This document shows positions 9,201 through 18,378 of a DNA stretch of 64,000 bases, in pieces. The stretch is taken from NCBI GenBank assembly GCA_016926695.1, contig JAFGOB010000150.1, forward strand, positions 8,936-72,935. Direction: 5' to 3'. The stretch's first letter is position 1; the number at the start of each line of letters is the position of its first letter. A program made the position numbers and the translations under genes. A model generated the notes under the pieces. That model was not told the origin of the DNA, ran no database searches, and saw nothing but the letters and a program-made list of their open reading frames with translations. The stretch comes from Dehalococcoidales bacterium. GTDB lineage: Bacteria > Chloroflexota > Dehalococcoidia > Dehalococcoidales > UBA3254.

Positions 9201-9734
9201 CTAATTATTTCTTCCGCCTGATGTAAATTTATGTTCTTCAATAGAAAGTTGGACAAATTGATCACTGACGGTAGCTAGTGCCATTTCGCCCTCAACTGGG
9301 ACTGTCGAGTCATTGATCATCTCCAGTATCTTTTGTGCTCGAAATCCTAATCCTTCAAGAACCCTTACCGGTATTCCTTCACCTTCTTTAAAGATGGCAG
9401 TTAGAAGACCCTTCGCGGAGATCGAACCCACCCCATCCTTTTCTGCTTCCTCCTTTGCTAATCCTAGAATTGACTTACACCTGGGAGTAATAACAGTGCC
9501 TTCCCAATATCGGTGACCATCTCCCAACCCAACAAAGTATCGCAAGTTATCTCTGAGTTGTTTGGGATTTAGTTTTAGTTCCCGTAGAATTCTTTGCGTC
9601 ACACCGGAATCTATTTTAGTTAAAGCAATAAAGATATGCTCTACACCCAAGTAATAATGCCGGAGCCCTTCAGATTCCTGTTGGGCAAGCGCCATTATTT
9701 TTTCTACCTCCGGGCTTAAATTATCCAAAACCAC
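9201..9734 (-). CDS. Stand-alone Clp N-terminal domain protein
   Basis: The protein has about 177 residues. Two Clp-N repeats are visible (LRHYYLGVEHIFIALTK, and the second around TPRCKSILGLAKEEAEK), as in the substrate and adaptor docking domain of ClpC/ClpA. The AAA+ modules are absent. A GTG at 9732-9734 fits AGAGG eight bases upstream better than the GTG at 9741-9743, which overlaps that site. It lies between the PP2C gene (21-30 bp gap) and the FHA gene. It may act as a client or phospho-mark recognition subunit that borrows a ClpC or the Hsp70 for its motor, which is inference. Confidence 0.85.
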   Translation of the reverse strand: MVLDNLSPEVEKIMALAQQESEGLRHYYLGVEHIFIALTKIDSGVTQRILRELKLNPKQLRDNLRYFVGLGDGHRYWEGTVITPRCKSILGLAKEEAEKDGVGSISAKGLLTAIFKEGEGIPVRVLEGLGFRAQKILEMINDSTVPVEGEMALATVSDQFVQLSIEEHKFTSGGRNN

Positions 9735-9764
9735 TAATGTCACCTCTTAAGCTTAATTAAGGGG

Positions 9765-10550
9765 TTAAGGGACCTTAATTATAATTACAGATATGTTGTC
9801 CGACCCCCCATTATATTTAGCTAAATCCACCATTTTTTCACACGCTGTTTGTGGATTACTGGTTTTACTCAAGATTTCCTCTAAATTGGGATCTCTTACC
9901 ATTTCCCAAAGACCGTCAGAACAAATGAGGATAGACATATCCGGCTGCATTACTTCCGTAAAGAGATCAACGTCGGTATTGTATTGCATTCCTAAGCAAC
10001 GGGTAACGATGTTCCTTTGCGGATGGGTATATATTTGTTCTTTTGTAATCTTTCCAACAGACACTAATTCTGCTACCAGTGAATGGTCTTTTGTTATCTG
10101 TCGGAGTAACTGGTGATCCATCAAATAAACCCGGCTATCGCCTACATTGGCAATATAAGCGGTATTATTCAAAATAAGAACAACTGCCAAAGTGGTACCC
10201 ATTAGATGGTTTTCGCTTGTTACTGAACCAAACATCTCGTTACCAACTCGCTTGATTACATTCGCCATTGCCTGTAATACAGAGTTATGGCTTAAATTGC
10301 CGTATTCCTTTTTGAATAACTGGAAGAGAGTATCTTTTACCAAGTAGTCAGCCATTAATTTCAGTGCCATACTACTCGCTTTTTCTCCTCCCTGATAACC
10401 ACCTAATCCATCGGCTATTGCATAAAGGCCAATTTGCAATTTTGCAGATTCCTCTAGCACTAGATTGATAGTCATTAAACTATCCTCATTCGACGTTCTT
10501 ACCAGTCCGGGATCAGTAGCCGTTCCGATTTCGTATTTCAAATTATTCAT
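9765..10550 (-). CDS. PP2C-family serine/threonine phosphatase
   Basis: The protein has 261 residues, a single PP2C catalytic domain with no membrane segment. The metal-binding and catalytic motifs are present: NED near residue 21, ADGLGGYQGG (D47), NVGDSRVYL, CSDGLWEMV (D212) and GGSDNISVI (D251). It removes phosphate from Ser/Thr and is the natural counterpart of the kinase encoded two genes downstream. It is the first gene after a 176-bp gap that carries the TGTCA direct repeat, so its promoter region is the likely control point for the chaperone genes. Confidence 0.95.
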   Translation of the reverse strand: MNNLKYEIGTATDPGLVRTSNEDSLMTINLVLEESAKLQIGLYAIADGLGGYQGGEKASSMALKLMADYLVKDTLFQLFKKEYGNLSHNSVLQAMANVIKRVGNEMFGSVTSENHLMGTTLAVVLILNNTAYIANVGDSRVYLMDHQLLRQITKDHSLVAELVSVGKITKEQIYTHPQRNIVTRCLGMQYNTDVDLFTEVMQPDMSILICSDGLWEMVRDPNLEEILSKTSNPQTACEKMVDLAKYNGGSDNISVIIIKVP

Positions 10551-10648
10551 AGCTTATCGCGGTTTTAAAAATCCTTCCGAGTATAAATATTCCTTTTCTT
10601 GGTAACCTTACTATAGCCTTATCCGCCTCGGATTTCCTGAAATACTAT

Positions 10649-10664
10649 TGACAAAAAGCTGACA
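10649..10664 (-). promoter_or_regulatory. TGTCA direct repeat, candidate wHTH operator
   Basis: On the minus strand TTGTCA occurs twice with an 11-bp period (TGTCA at 10660-10664 and 10649-10653), about 100 bp upstream of the PP2C start. OmpR/PhoB-type winged helices bind head-to-tail repeats with this spacing. The regulator encoded just upstream has such a domain, so autoregulated control of the operon is plausible. A possible -10 (TATAGT, complement of 10610-10615) lies downstream. No good -35 is seen, as expected for an activated promoter. Confidence 0.4.
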
Positions 10665-10726
10665 ATTTGCGGGAACATTTTATTACTTTTTGGATTGCCA
10701 AGCTATAGCGCACATAGGTCTATGGA

Positions 10727-11431
10727 CTATATATCTAACCTGTACCCTCCGTGAATAGTTATGATATACCGGGGTTGTGTAGGGTCATCTTCAATTACCT
10801 TACGAACTCGGCTAATATTTTGCTCAATCGTCTCCTGACTCACTATCCCGCTCTCCTGTTCCCAGACCTTCTCGGCAATCTTATCTTTGCTACACGCCTT
10901 GCCACAGTTTTCAAACAGGAAAGCTAATAGATCAAATTCCTTCTTCCGTAACGGAACTTCTTTCCCATTTATCCAGACGCGCCGTGCTTGAAGATCGATT
11001 TTGAGGCCTTGTGATGAGATTTTCTCTAACCCCAGATATTCGACAAGTGTGCCTTCTGACTCCCTGAACCTGAGAATAACCCTGTATTTCCCGTTGATCT
11101 TAGCAAGTTGAATTAGATCGCCATCCTTTAAGGAATAAGGAACGTCAGGATCAATGCGAGTTCCATTCAAAAAAGTTCCGTTCTTGGTTCCACCATCGCG
11201 TTCCTTCAGCATGAAGCTTTCTCTGTCGTAGCTATAGTAGATACTTACATGCCCACGTGAAACGTAATCATCATTGGCTTTGAAATCCGGAATATCGGAA
11301 TTAGTGTTCAGACTTTTTGCAGGTCTTCCGATAACTATGACATCCGTTTTGAGCATTATCTCCTCGTGCTCACGATATCCATCTATCAGTCCCTTTTCAA
11401 TCCTTAAAAATGCATCCTTGCCTTTTAACAT
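10727..11431 (-). CDS. FHA-winged-helix transcriptional regulator
   Basis: The protein has 234 residues. The N-terminal FHA domain spans about 30-125 (VIVIGRPAKS, the RGHVSIYY serine/histidine region and TKNGTFLNG). The C-terminal OmpR/PhoB-type winged helix spans about 145-234 (RKKEFDLLAFLFENCGKACS, QNISRVRKVIEDD, YIITIHGGYRL). There is no receiver domain, so the input is a phosphothreonine rather than a histidine-kinase relay. Mycobacterial EmbR pairs the same two domain types in the opposite order and is controlled by PknH. It lies upstream of the phosphatase and kinase genes on the same strand and probably regulates them. Confidence 0.92.
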   Translation of the reverse strand: MLKGKDAFLRIEKGLIDGYREHEEIMLKTDVIVIGRPAKSLNTNSDIPDFKANDDYVSRGHVSIYYSYDRESFMLKERDGGTKNGTFLNGTRIDPDVPYSLKDGDLIQLAKINGKYRVILRFRESEGTLVEYLGLEKISSQGLKIDLQARRVWINGKEVPLRKKEFDLLAFLFENCGKACSKDKIAEKVWEQESGIVSQETIEQNISRVRKVIEDDPTQPRYIITIHGGYRLDI

Positions 11432-11700
11432 TATTCAGCCTCTAAAATACCGGCGAAAAAATTGGCTCTGGTGGTACGACAAATTTCTACATCATGTTTT
11501 AAGAACAAATGCACCAACATCTCTTTGTGATAAAGGTATTCAGAAAAATGCGGTTCAGGGGAAATAATTGTGGGGATTATTCTTGTTGTTATTGGTGAAA
11601 ATTTAGCAGCAAGTGATTTTAACCGAGAGAGCACCGGCTCAAATCCTGAACCAAATGGTTTTCTGAAGCTTTTATTGTATATTTGGGATTGTCTAAACAA
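11431..11700 (-). CDS. Doubtful 89-residue ORF upstream of the regulator
   Basis: The stop codon overlaps the start of the FHA-winged-helix gene (TAATG), which suggests coupling. Against it, the only start is a TTG without a ribosome-binding site, and the product resembles nothing I know. It may be a short leader-like gene, a decayed reading frame or chance. Confidence 0.25.
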   Translation of the reverse strand: MFRQSQIYNKSFRKPFGSGFEPVLSRLKSLAAKFSPITTRIIPTIISPEPHFSEYLYHKEMLVHLFLKHDVEICRTTRANFFAGILEAE

Positions 11701-12099
11701 TAAATTCCCTTAATGACAGCCACCCCAGTCTAACATCCTATACGACTTACTGAATATTTTAACCCTTGCCTAAATTGAAGTCAAAAGCTTAAGTTAACCT
11801 TTACTTATTGATAAAGGTAGAGATACTGATTTGATAGAAATTTATGATATTCAAAATAGGAATATTGAATGTAAACCAAAATTTCGTATATAGCTCTTTA
11901 GATCGTTGCTATGCCAAAAGGATTTCTTTTTTTGGTATGGCTAATTTAAAGTCTTTTTTAGGCTTACTACAATAGGCACCTTTTTGGAACTTAAGGGAGA
12001 TTGACACATTCTTCGTGCATCGCGAAACGTCAGATTGTATTTTTTACTCAGATCGGCTTAGAAGCAGACATAACAATCGGTATTATTGTAAACCCCAAT
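11701..12099. other. AT-rich intergenic region
   Basis: No convincing gene is seen. A stem-loop at 11908-11941 pairs 12 bases (10 Watson-Crick, 2 G-T) around a 10-base loop and contains a run of T, so it could end transcription. The stretch lies between the start of the chaperone operon and the 3' end of the gene at 12100, so it probably also holds the operon promoter, but I cannot pick one with confidence. Confidence 0.4.
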
Positions 12100-12678
12100 T
12101 CACTTTTTTACTTGATTATTGCCGAACGCATTAGAATAATAATCCGTTTCTCTTATTCGCGGTCGAAGCTTTTTTACTTGAATAGTCTTAATGCTCACCC
12201 AATCATTAGTCATTTTGATACGCCGAGCCTCTGTTTCAAAGTGACGATGGAAAATGTCATCGTAACTAACCACTATCCAGTGGTCATCATATATTTCATA
12301 TGGTTTTTCTGTAGCTCTTCGTTGAAATACTATAGCCTTTTCATCCGATGCTAGTGGCTCGACATTGGTCCACATCTCATCTAGTTGAACAGTTGGCGAG
12401 TTTTTCCCAGATCGGAGTTCCAATCTAATCGATATGTTTTCAGAAGGGCCCATCCCTATATTATGCACTTGAAGTAAATCTCCGGAATCGTCCAACTTTG
12501 GCATTTTAGTAGTGTGTGATATTCCTTCATTTCCGCCACACGGTACGAGTAAAGGTCGTAAGCTATCCTTGCGTAGTTTTTTCGTTTCCAAAGCTGTCCA
12601 TGCCGCTGCAATCGCAGAACCAGCAGCAAAAAATGCAAGAATAAAAGTTGCTATTGCCGATATCATTGTTGAGTCCAT
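12100..12678 (-). CDS. Single-pass membrane protein of unknown function
   Basis: The protein has 192 residues from the ATG at 12676-12678, which has GGAG nine bases upstream. The longer frame to 12732 has no such site. Residues about 4-26 are one hydrophobic helix (AIATFILAFFAAGSAIAAAW). The rest is a soluble, strand-rich domain of the type often annotated only as hypothetical, with a helix-plus-charged-linker entry (ALETKKLRKD). I do not recognise a function. It stands between the chaperone operon and the divergent HEPN-type gene in the AT-rich segment. Confidence 0.7.
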   Translation of the reverse strand: MDSTMISAIATFILAFFAAGSAIAAAWTALETKKLRKDSLRPLLVPCGGNEGISHTTKMPKLDDSGDLLQVHNIGMGPSENISIRLELRSGKNSPTVQLDEMWTNVEPLASDEKAIVFQRRATEKPYEIYDDHWIVVSYDDIFHRHFETEARRIKMTNDWVSIKTIQVKKLRPRIRETDYYSNAFGNNQVKK

Positions 12679-13030
12679 ATATCTATCTCCTACCAATGAG
12701 AAATTCCGATTAAGAATCGTTGTCAAATCCAACTAAATTAAGTCAGAATGAGTGTTATAAATCAAAATAACCTAATTGATAGATGTAAGCCAAATCCTAA
12801 TGCAGTAGCTAAAGCAATGAGTAAAGGTATCCAGGGTCTTAATTCTTTCGCCTGTTCATCATGGAATTCAATGTTAACACCAAAGCGCATAGGTTTCAAT
12901 ACGGTAGGTAAAACCAATAGGTATTGGGTTAATAATTTACGGGAACATAATTACTTAAGAAATTACTCCGGCTAATAAATAAGGAAAAGGCAAGGATGTC
13001 TTTTGTCCCAAAGCCAAAGTGGTGCTATAA

Positions 13031-13990
13031 TTGGCTCCGAAGATGCAACAATACAACTTTCGACTCCGATTCAATTTTGCTGAAGCGTATAGAATTCATT
13101 CTGATGTAGAGGAGATTGAACTCCTGGTCTTACCGTTCGGCGAGCGCATCAGGATGCGAAGTGGTGCGATCGGAACGCAAATAAAAGACCACGCTCAGGT
13201 TGCCGTTTTAGGGGGACCGTTTGCTTCAAAAGACCAAGCAAAAGATGCTGCTGAAAAATCTAAACGTGCACTTCTTTACTGGGCTATCGAGCAGCGCTTA
13301 GGCATAGATTTTGGCGATGGAAAACAACGAAGCTGTGTGACTGAAGCAGGCTTGGCTATGCTGCAAAAACAACATGGATGTCCTGTCAGGAATGATATAC
13401 ACGGGATTGACGTCTATGAACACGTTGAAAAACTAAGGTTTGTTAGCGTAAATGCGGAGGCAACGGTAGGTAAACATCCGCCTAAACTAATTGATACCTT
13501 CAGACGCGAATACATTCACACTAGGCATCTTAAAGACAAGGAGTTGCTCGCGAGCGAAATTTATGCGAGTTCCTTCTTTGATGTGTCCTCACGCAGTCGG
13601 TTCCTCACACTTGTTACAGCAGTCGAAGCCCTCTTAGAGCCGCTAAAGCGCTCTGATGAGGTAGGAGTTCTAGTGGAAGAGTTTAAAGCCAAGACAGGGC
13701 AGTCAACAATAGATAAGTCTACAAGAGACTCAATTATTGGCAGCCTTGAACGGTTAAGGCATCAATCGATTAGTCAGGCTGGGCGTTCGTTGGCTAGTCG
13801 ATTAGTCCCAAATATGCTTTTTGACGAACAGTCATCGGCTGATTTCTTCACACGTTGTTACGATTGGCGAAGCCAAATACTTCATACTGGCACAATAGCA
13901 GAAGAATCAGTCGACATGTGGCACCTTGCCAATGTCATGGAAGATTTTGTCTCTCGGCTTCTGCTTGCGGCATTGAACAGTGAGTCTTAA
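13031..13990 (+). CDS. HEPN-domain (ApeA-like) protein
   Basis: The protein has 319 residues from a TTG at 13031. An ATG at 13043 is an equal alternative, and neither has a clear ribosome-binding site. The N-terminal half is strand-rich and unassigned. The C-terminal third has the helical layout of ApeA-like HEPN domains: SRFLTLVTAVEALLEPLK early, then YDWRSQILHTG near the end with an RX4H motif (R-SQIL-H). HEPN proteins with this motif are often metal-independent RNases in defence or stress systems. Activity here is inferred from the motif only. It shares the AT-rich base use of the upstream island. Confidence 0.65.
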   Translation: MAPKMQQYNFRLRFNFAEAYRIHSDVEEIELLVLPFGERIRMRSGAIGTQIKDHAQVAVLGGPFASKDQAKDAAEKSKRALLYWAIEQRLGIDFGDGKQRSCVTEAGLAMLQKQHGCPVRNDIHGIDVYEHVEKLRFVSVNAEATVGKHPPKLIDTFRREYIHTRHLKDKELLASEIYASSFFDVSSRSRFLTLVTAVEALLEPLKRSDEVGVLVEEFKAKTGQSTIDKSTRDSIIGSLERLRHQSISQAGRSLASRLVPNMLFDEQSSADFFTRCYDWRSQILHTGTIAEESVDMWHLANVMEDFVSRLLLAALNSES

Positions 13991-14405
13991 CAAGGCGCTT
14001 GTGCTGATGTTGATGATCAAAATAACCATTGGTAGCCACGGTAATTACATCGATAATCCATCTTTATATGACGGATTAGGGCTTTCAAATCACCCGGATT
14101 CGTTTGTCCCTTTACCCCGTAAAAACACCCTCACCCTGCAAATAGCGCACCAGGTGGTAGGGCCATTCGTGCAAGATTTAGGGCTCTGGATGATGGGGAC
14201 ATATCTGGACTACATAACTCAGCCTGACCAGCAAACTGGAGTTATGAAAAAAGGTAATAGTGGATATTACGATGCGGCGGAGCCGCCATTCCAATATATA
14301 TTGAGCAGCCCCGTGTTGTTGTTGTCAAGGGAAAATGAGCCAGGATGTTAGTGACTGAACCACCCGGAAAAATACCTGTGCGGGCCATCAGATGATCAAC
14401 CCAAA

Positions 14406-14497
14406 GGTAGGGGCGCGGTTTAACCTGAACTTGTTCAGGCAACCGCCCGCTATAACCCATTGAAATAACTCGTGGCTATATTTATGTCCAACATCGC
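14406..14497. repeat. Structured dispersed repeat, copy 1
   Basis: About 92 bp related to 20436-20527. It folds as two nested stems: GCGGTT/AACCGC (14415-14420 with 14441-14446) and CCTGAAC/GTTCAGG (14424-14430 with 14433-14439). A conserved tail follows, with TTGAAA, AACTCG and CCAACATCGC. Relative to copy 2, one base pair in each stem differs by a compensatory change. Confidence 0.6.
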
Positions 14498-14694
14498 TCT
14501 GAATGAACCAACCCATAAAATAAGGCCGGACGATACCAGATGTCACGCGAATTAATTACCTCCATAGGGCACCTTTCTCTTCTGCCTGCTTTGGCTCGTT
14601 ACTACTATGCCATGTAAGATGCTTGCTTATTTTTAATTTTTATCGATCATGATGTCAGAATTACACAGGATCGTTTTCATTCAGAGGTCCGGGC

Positions 14695-14716
14695 GGGCCG
14701 GTTGGTAAACCGGCCC
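14695..14716. repeat. Perfect inverted repeat
   Basis: GGGCCGGTT and its exact complement surround the loop GGTA. No run of T follows, so it is more likely a palindromic repeat element than an intrinsic terminator. Confidence 0.6.
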
Positions 14717-15426
14717 CTACTATGTGGTATTGGCCTCAATTTGCGTACCAGCATTGCAGTTAACTGGAATGTATTGTCATAAATGGCTCTCTTATTAAAA
14801 ATATGGCTCATTTTGAGTATTACAGTAGCTCTCACTCATTAAACCAATGGTTCAATCCGGACTATATTATTCATTATTTAATTCCGTTTCCCTATCCCGA
14901 AACTGGAAACTCAAAACTCTTTGGTTATTGTTTGGTTATTGGTTATTGAATTTTTACCTCATTTTCCCCCAAAAAGTGCCACCAAACGCTTTACAATATT
15001 AGAACATATGTGCTATAGTGTGCACAGGCTGTTTATAATCCGCGGCGATATGCCTTCTTGAACCGGTGAAAAGGCCGTGCTTTTTAAAAAAAGTAATTTT
15101 TGCGAAATCAAATCCATCGAAGCTAAACGGCCCGGTTTTCCTGGCTGACAGCGGTACCTTAACACTTGAATATTAACACCTCCTGCACACGATACGGGGC
15201 GTTCACATTGGAACGCGTTCATATTGGACCGGGATGTGGGTTCAACCGGCATTCGATAGGCATTGGAATGGCATTCGTTCCGGGTTCGTTTTAAGCTGCC
15301 TTACGCCTGTTTCCTGGTGGAACTGAATCCGGCTTCCTCTCCATCCATGAAAGTGCCGTACCGCTATAACCCCACTCGAAACTTGAAACTCGAAACTGTT
15401 CCCTCTACCCTATTCCCTATTCCCTC

Positions 15427-18378
15427 CTACCCGTGCTTGCCCGGCCACCAGTTCCACCGTCCCAGCAGGCTGGCAATGGCCGGCACCAGCAGCGCCCGCA
15501 CAATGAAGGTGTCGATCAATATGCCTATGGCCACCGTGGCGCCGATTTGCATCATGGTATTAATAGGGGCAACCACCAGGGCGCCAAAGGTACCGGCCAG
15601 GATGATGCCGCAGGCGGTAATAACCCCTCCCGTGGCGATGGCGGCCAGTCGCGCGCCTTCCCTGGTAGGCCGTACCAGCGACTCCTCCTTGACTCTCGAC
15701 ATAAGGAAGATGTTGTAGTCCGATCCCAGGGCGATCAGCAGCACGAAGATGATAATGGGTATGACAAAGCTGATGCCTTCCTGCCCCATCAGGTCCTGGA
15801 ATATCCAGGATGAAATACCCAGGGTGGTAGCGTAGCTCAGCAGTACGGTGACCAGGAGGTAGAGCGGCGCGACGAGGCTTCTCAGCAGCAATGCCAGCAC
15901 GATGAAGATAGCGGCCAGTACCACGATCATTACGCGGGTAAAGTCCTCATCCAGGATATTGCGGACGTCCGCCATTTCCGCCGTGGTGCCTCCGGTTACA
16001 ATTTCAGCGTTTTCCAGTGCAGTGCCGCTGATGCCCGCGTGAACGACCTGGCGGGCCTCGGTCACCACATTGAGGGCCAGGTCTGACTGAGGGTAATAGC
16101 CCAGCACAACGTATAGACGCGTGGCCCGTTTGTCATGGCTGAAAAAGGTGTTATCCAGGCTGGCGGCTTCAGTCCCCTCAAGGAGAGAAGGAGAGAGGAA
16201 GACCGGATTGCCCTTCTCTGCAAAAGCCGCGCCCAAGGCCGAGATATCCGTCATAAAGGAAGCGAACTGTTGTTGCAGCGTATCGAGGGGGGATTCGTCC
16301 ATCGACATCTCTGCCAGGGCCGTGGAGAAAAGGAAATCGCCGCTGCCTTCAAAGAAGGCGGCCAGGCTGTCGAGATCGGCGGTTATTTGCTGGAGATAGC
16401 CGGGCAGTCCCGCCATCAGGGCCTGCGCCTGTTCGGGGGACAGGTCCTGGAGATGGGCTGCCTGCGACTGGAAGTTTGTAAGGGTGGCATACAGGGACTG
16501 ATAGCTCGCTTCATTCCGCACGGCGGGATACTGTTCAGCCAGTTCGTCGAAATAGGCCACAAGCTGGGTAATGAACTGAACGGTCTGGGGCGGCAGGGAG
16601 GACGATGATGACGCTGATATTGTCAGAAGGTATCCCATCGTACCGATCTGTGAGCTGAGGGTTTTAAGCTGGGTCTCTACCAGGGCGGCGGACCTGGTCT
16701 GCTCTATGGTCTGCTGCAAAGCGTCGATATCCGCCATCAGCGCCTGGAAACTGGATTCATCCTCGACCCAGGTGAAATTCTGTTCGAGTTCGTCCAGGTA
16801 CCCGTTTACCCGGGCAAACCCGGCGTCGACCTGGTCGCTGAACAGCACGGAGGGATCGCTGCCGGTACTAGAAAAAGCGGTTGTAATCCCCCCGCTGATA
16901 GAGTCAAGCTGGCCGGAGACCGTTAGCCCGGCGGGTGTTTCACCTGTTCCTTCAGGTTGAACGATACTCTGCACCTTGAGGATGCCGTCAACTTCCTGTA
17001 AGTCCGAGCTGATTTTAGAGAGCGCCGCCAGGGATTCCGGGTCTGACATGCTGCGGCCCTCGGGAGCGACCACGATGATATTCACGGGGTCCATCTCCCC
17101 GATGTTATAGTGCTCTTTCAGAATGTTGAAGCCTTTCACCGACTCCGAGCCGGGAGGGATTTCGGCCAGTTGGTCGAAGGAGCGTGTCAGATTGGGGAGA
17201 GCGAAATAGGGCAGAAGCATGACAATCACGACCACGCAGATTACTATGATGGGTTTACCGGTGGAAAGGCGCGCCAGTTTATCCCAGATTCCCGGACGTT
17301 TGGGGGTGGAGGAGGCATTGCGCATTTCATGGCGGGGCCAGAAGAGCTTGCGTCCGAAGAGGGCCGTCGTCGCGGGGGCCAGTGTCAGGGCAGCCAGCAG
17401 GGTAATGAAGATCGCCACACCCAGGATAGGTCCCATGGTCTGTATCATCTGGTAGCGTGCCACGGCCATTCCGGCCAGTCCCACGATAACGGCAAAGGCG
17501 CTGGCGGTGATTACCGATCCGATTTTGCTGACGGCAAACCTGAGGGCATTGGAGCGGATGTCTTTATGGACCAGCTCTTCCCGGAACCTGGATACCAGGA
17601 AGAGACAGTAGTCGGTGCCGATGCCGAAGATCATGACGATCAGGAAGGCATCTATCTGGGACCAGATTGAAACGCCGGCGCCGGCGATGATGCCGATGAT
17701 TCCCCTGGCTACCAGGTAGGCTATACCGATGGTTATCAGGGGTACCAGGGCGGCTACGGGGGAGCGGAAAATAATGATCAGCAGGATTACCACCAGGAGG
17801 ACCGTAACTATTGTAGTCAGAGTGATGCTTTTATCGAGTGACTCGAAAAGGTCCGCATATACTCCCACCTGGCCGGAGACATATATTTCCAGTCCTTCCG
17901 GAACGGACTCCAGTTGAGAACGGATAGCACGGGTGGTGCTCAGGGAATCGGACTCGAAGGCGGCCTTTTCCAGGCCGACATTAAGCAGCATGGTAGTGCC
18001 GTCGGGACTCTTCAGGCTTGATTCCATCTCGGGATGATTGAAAATGGAAGTGATATTGGCTACTTCGAAGGGGGTGTCGCCGGATATCAGCCAGTCCTGC
18101 ACTTCCCGCGCATATGCCAGGTCGTCGTCGTTCAACTGACCGGCATTATAGAAGACCAGGCTGGCGGAGGACGATGCCTGGCTCTCCGGAAAGTACTGCG
18201 CGATCAGCTCGCGGCAGCGCAGGGATTCGCTATCCCCGGGCAAAAAGCTGGACTCGGTCATGGTGCCGACCTGGCTTAATGCAGGAGCGAAGAGGAACAT
18301 CAGCAGGGCCAGTACCACCCAGCCGAGAATTATCCAGACTTTGTGTTTTACAGCAAAATCACCTATTTTGTCGAACAT
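15427..18378 (-). CDS. MMPL/RND-family transporter
   Basis: The protein has 983 residues with the typical two-half RND layout: one N-terminal helix (about 13-34), a large outer domain, five helices, and then the same again. Each half carries the proton-relay motif in its fourth helix, GIGTDYCLFLVSRFREE and ALGSDYNIFLMSRVKEE. The second outer loop is long and rich in Gln/Ser and could form helical hairpins. Such proteins export lipids or hydrophobic toxic compounds across the membrane using the proton gradient. It is downstream of the epimerase and MarR genes on the same strand, with a 229-bp gap before it, so it is probably part of a MarR-controlled efflux module. Confidence 0.93.
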   Translation of the reverse strand: MFDKIGDFAVKHKVWIILGWVVLALLMFLFAPALSQVGTMTESSFLPGDSESLRCRELIAQYFPESQASSSASLVFYNAGQLNDDDLAYAREVQDWLISGDTPFEVANITSIFNHPEMESSLKSPDGTTMLLNVGLEKAAFESDSLSTTRAIRSQLESVPEGLEIYVSGQVGVYADLFESLDKSITLTTIVTVLLVVILLIIIFRSPVAALVPLITIGIAYLVARGIIGIIAGAGVSIWSQIDAFLIVMIFGIGTDYCLFLVSRFREELVHKDIRSNALRFAVSKIGSVITASAFAVIVGLAGMAVARYQMIQTMGPILGVAIFITLLAALTLAPATTALFGRKLFWPRHEMRNASSTPKRPGIWDKLARLSTGKPIIVICVVVIVMLLPYFALPNLTRSFDQLAEIPPGSESVKGFNILKEHYNIGEMDPVNIIVVAPEGRSMSDPESLAALSKISSDLQEVDGILKVQSIVQPEGTGETPAGLTVSGQLDSISGGITTAFSSTGSDPSVLFSDQVDAGFARVNGYLDELEQNFTWVEDESSFQALMADIDALQQTIEQTRSAALVETQLKTLSSQIGTMGYLLTISASSSSSLPPQTVQFITQLVAYFDELAEQYPAVRNEASYQSLYATLTNFQSQAAHLQDLSPEQAQALMAGLPGYLQQITADLDSLAAFFEGSGDFLFSTALAEMSMDESPLDTLQQQFASFMTDISALGAAFAEKGNPVFLSPSLLEGTEAASLDNTFFSHDKRATRLYVVLGYYPQSDLALNVVTEARQVVHAGISGTALENAEIVTGGTTAEMADVRNILDEDFTRVMIVVLAAIFIVLALLLRSLVAPLYLLVTVLLSYATTLGISSWIFQDLMGQEGISFVIPIIIFVLLIALGSDYNIFLMSRVKEESLVRPTREGARLAAIATGGVITACGIILAGTFGALVVAPINTMMQIGATVAIGILIDTFIVRALLVPAIASLLGRWNWWPGKHG

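Larger units (their letters stand above)
13991..15426. other. Long intergenic region with repeats, no credible gene
   Basis: About 1.4 kb without a supported gene. It holds the structured repeat at 14406-14497, a perfect 9-bp hairpin at 14695-14716 and two related low-complexity patches rich in GAAACT and TTCCCTA (about 14879-14925 and 15365-15425). Short frames here have no ribosome-binding sites and no recognisable products. It marks the change from the AT-rich island to higher-GC sequence. Confidence 0.6.

Noticed and set aside
12762..12890. 42-residue minus-strand ORF ending in a hydrophobic helix (RPWIPLLIALATALGF)
   Set aside because: Plausible small membrane protein, but it has no ribosome-binding site and no recognised family. 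It could be a decayed gene tail.
12748..12975. 75-residue plus-strand ORF
   Set aside because: No ribosome-binding site or family resemblance. It lies antisense to the short frame above.
13980..14351. 123-residue plus-strand ORF overlapping the HEPN gene end
   Set aside because: Overlaps the real gene, has no family resemblance and runs into repeat sequence.
15013..15252. 79-residue minus-strand ORF
   Set aside because: Lies in low-complexity intergenic sequence without a start signal.
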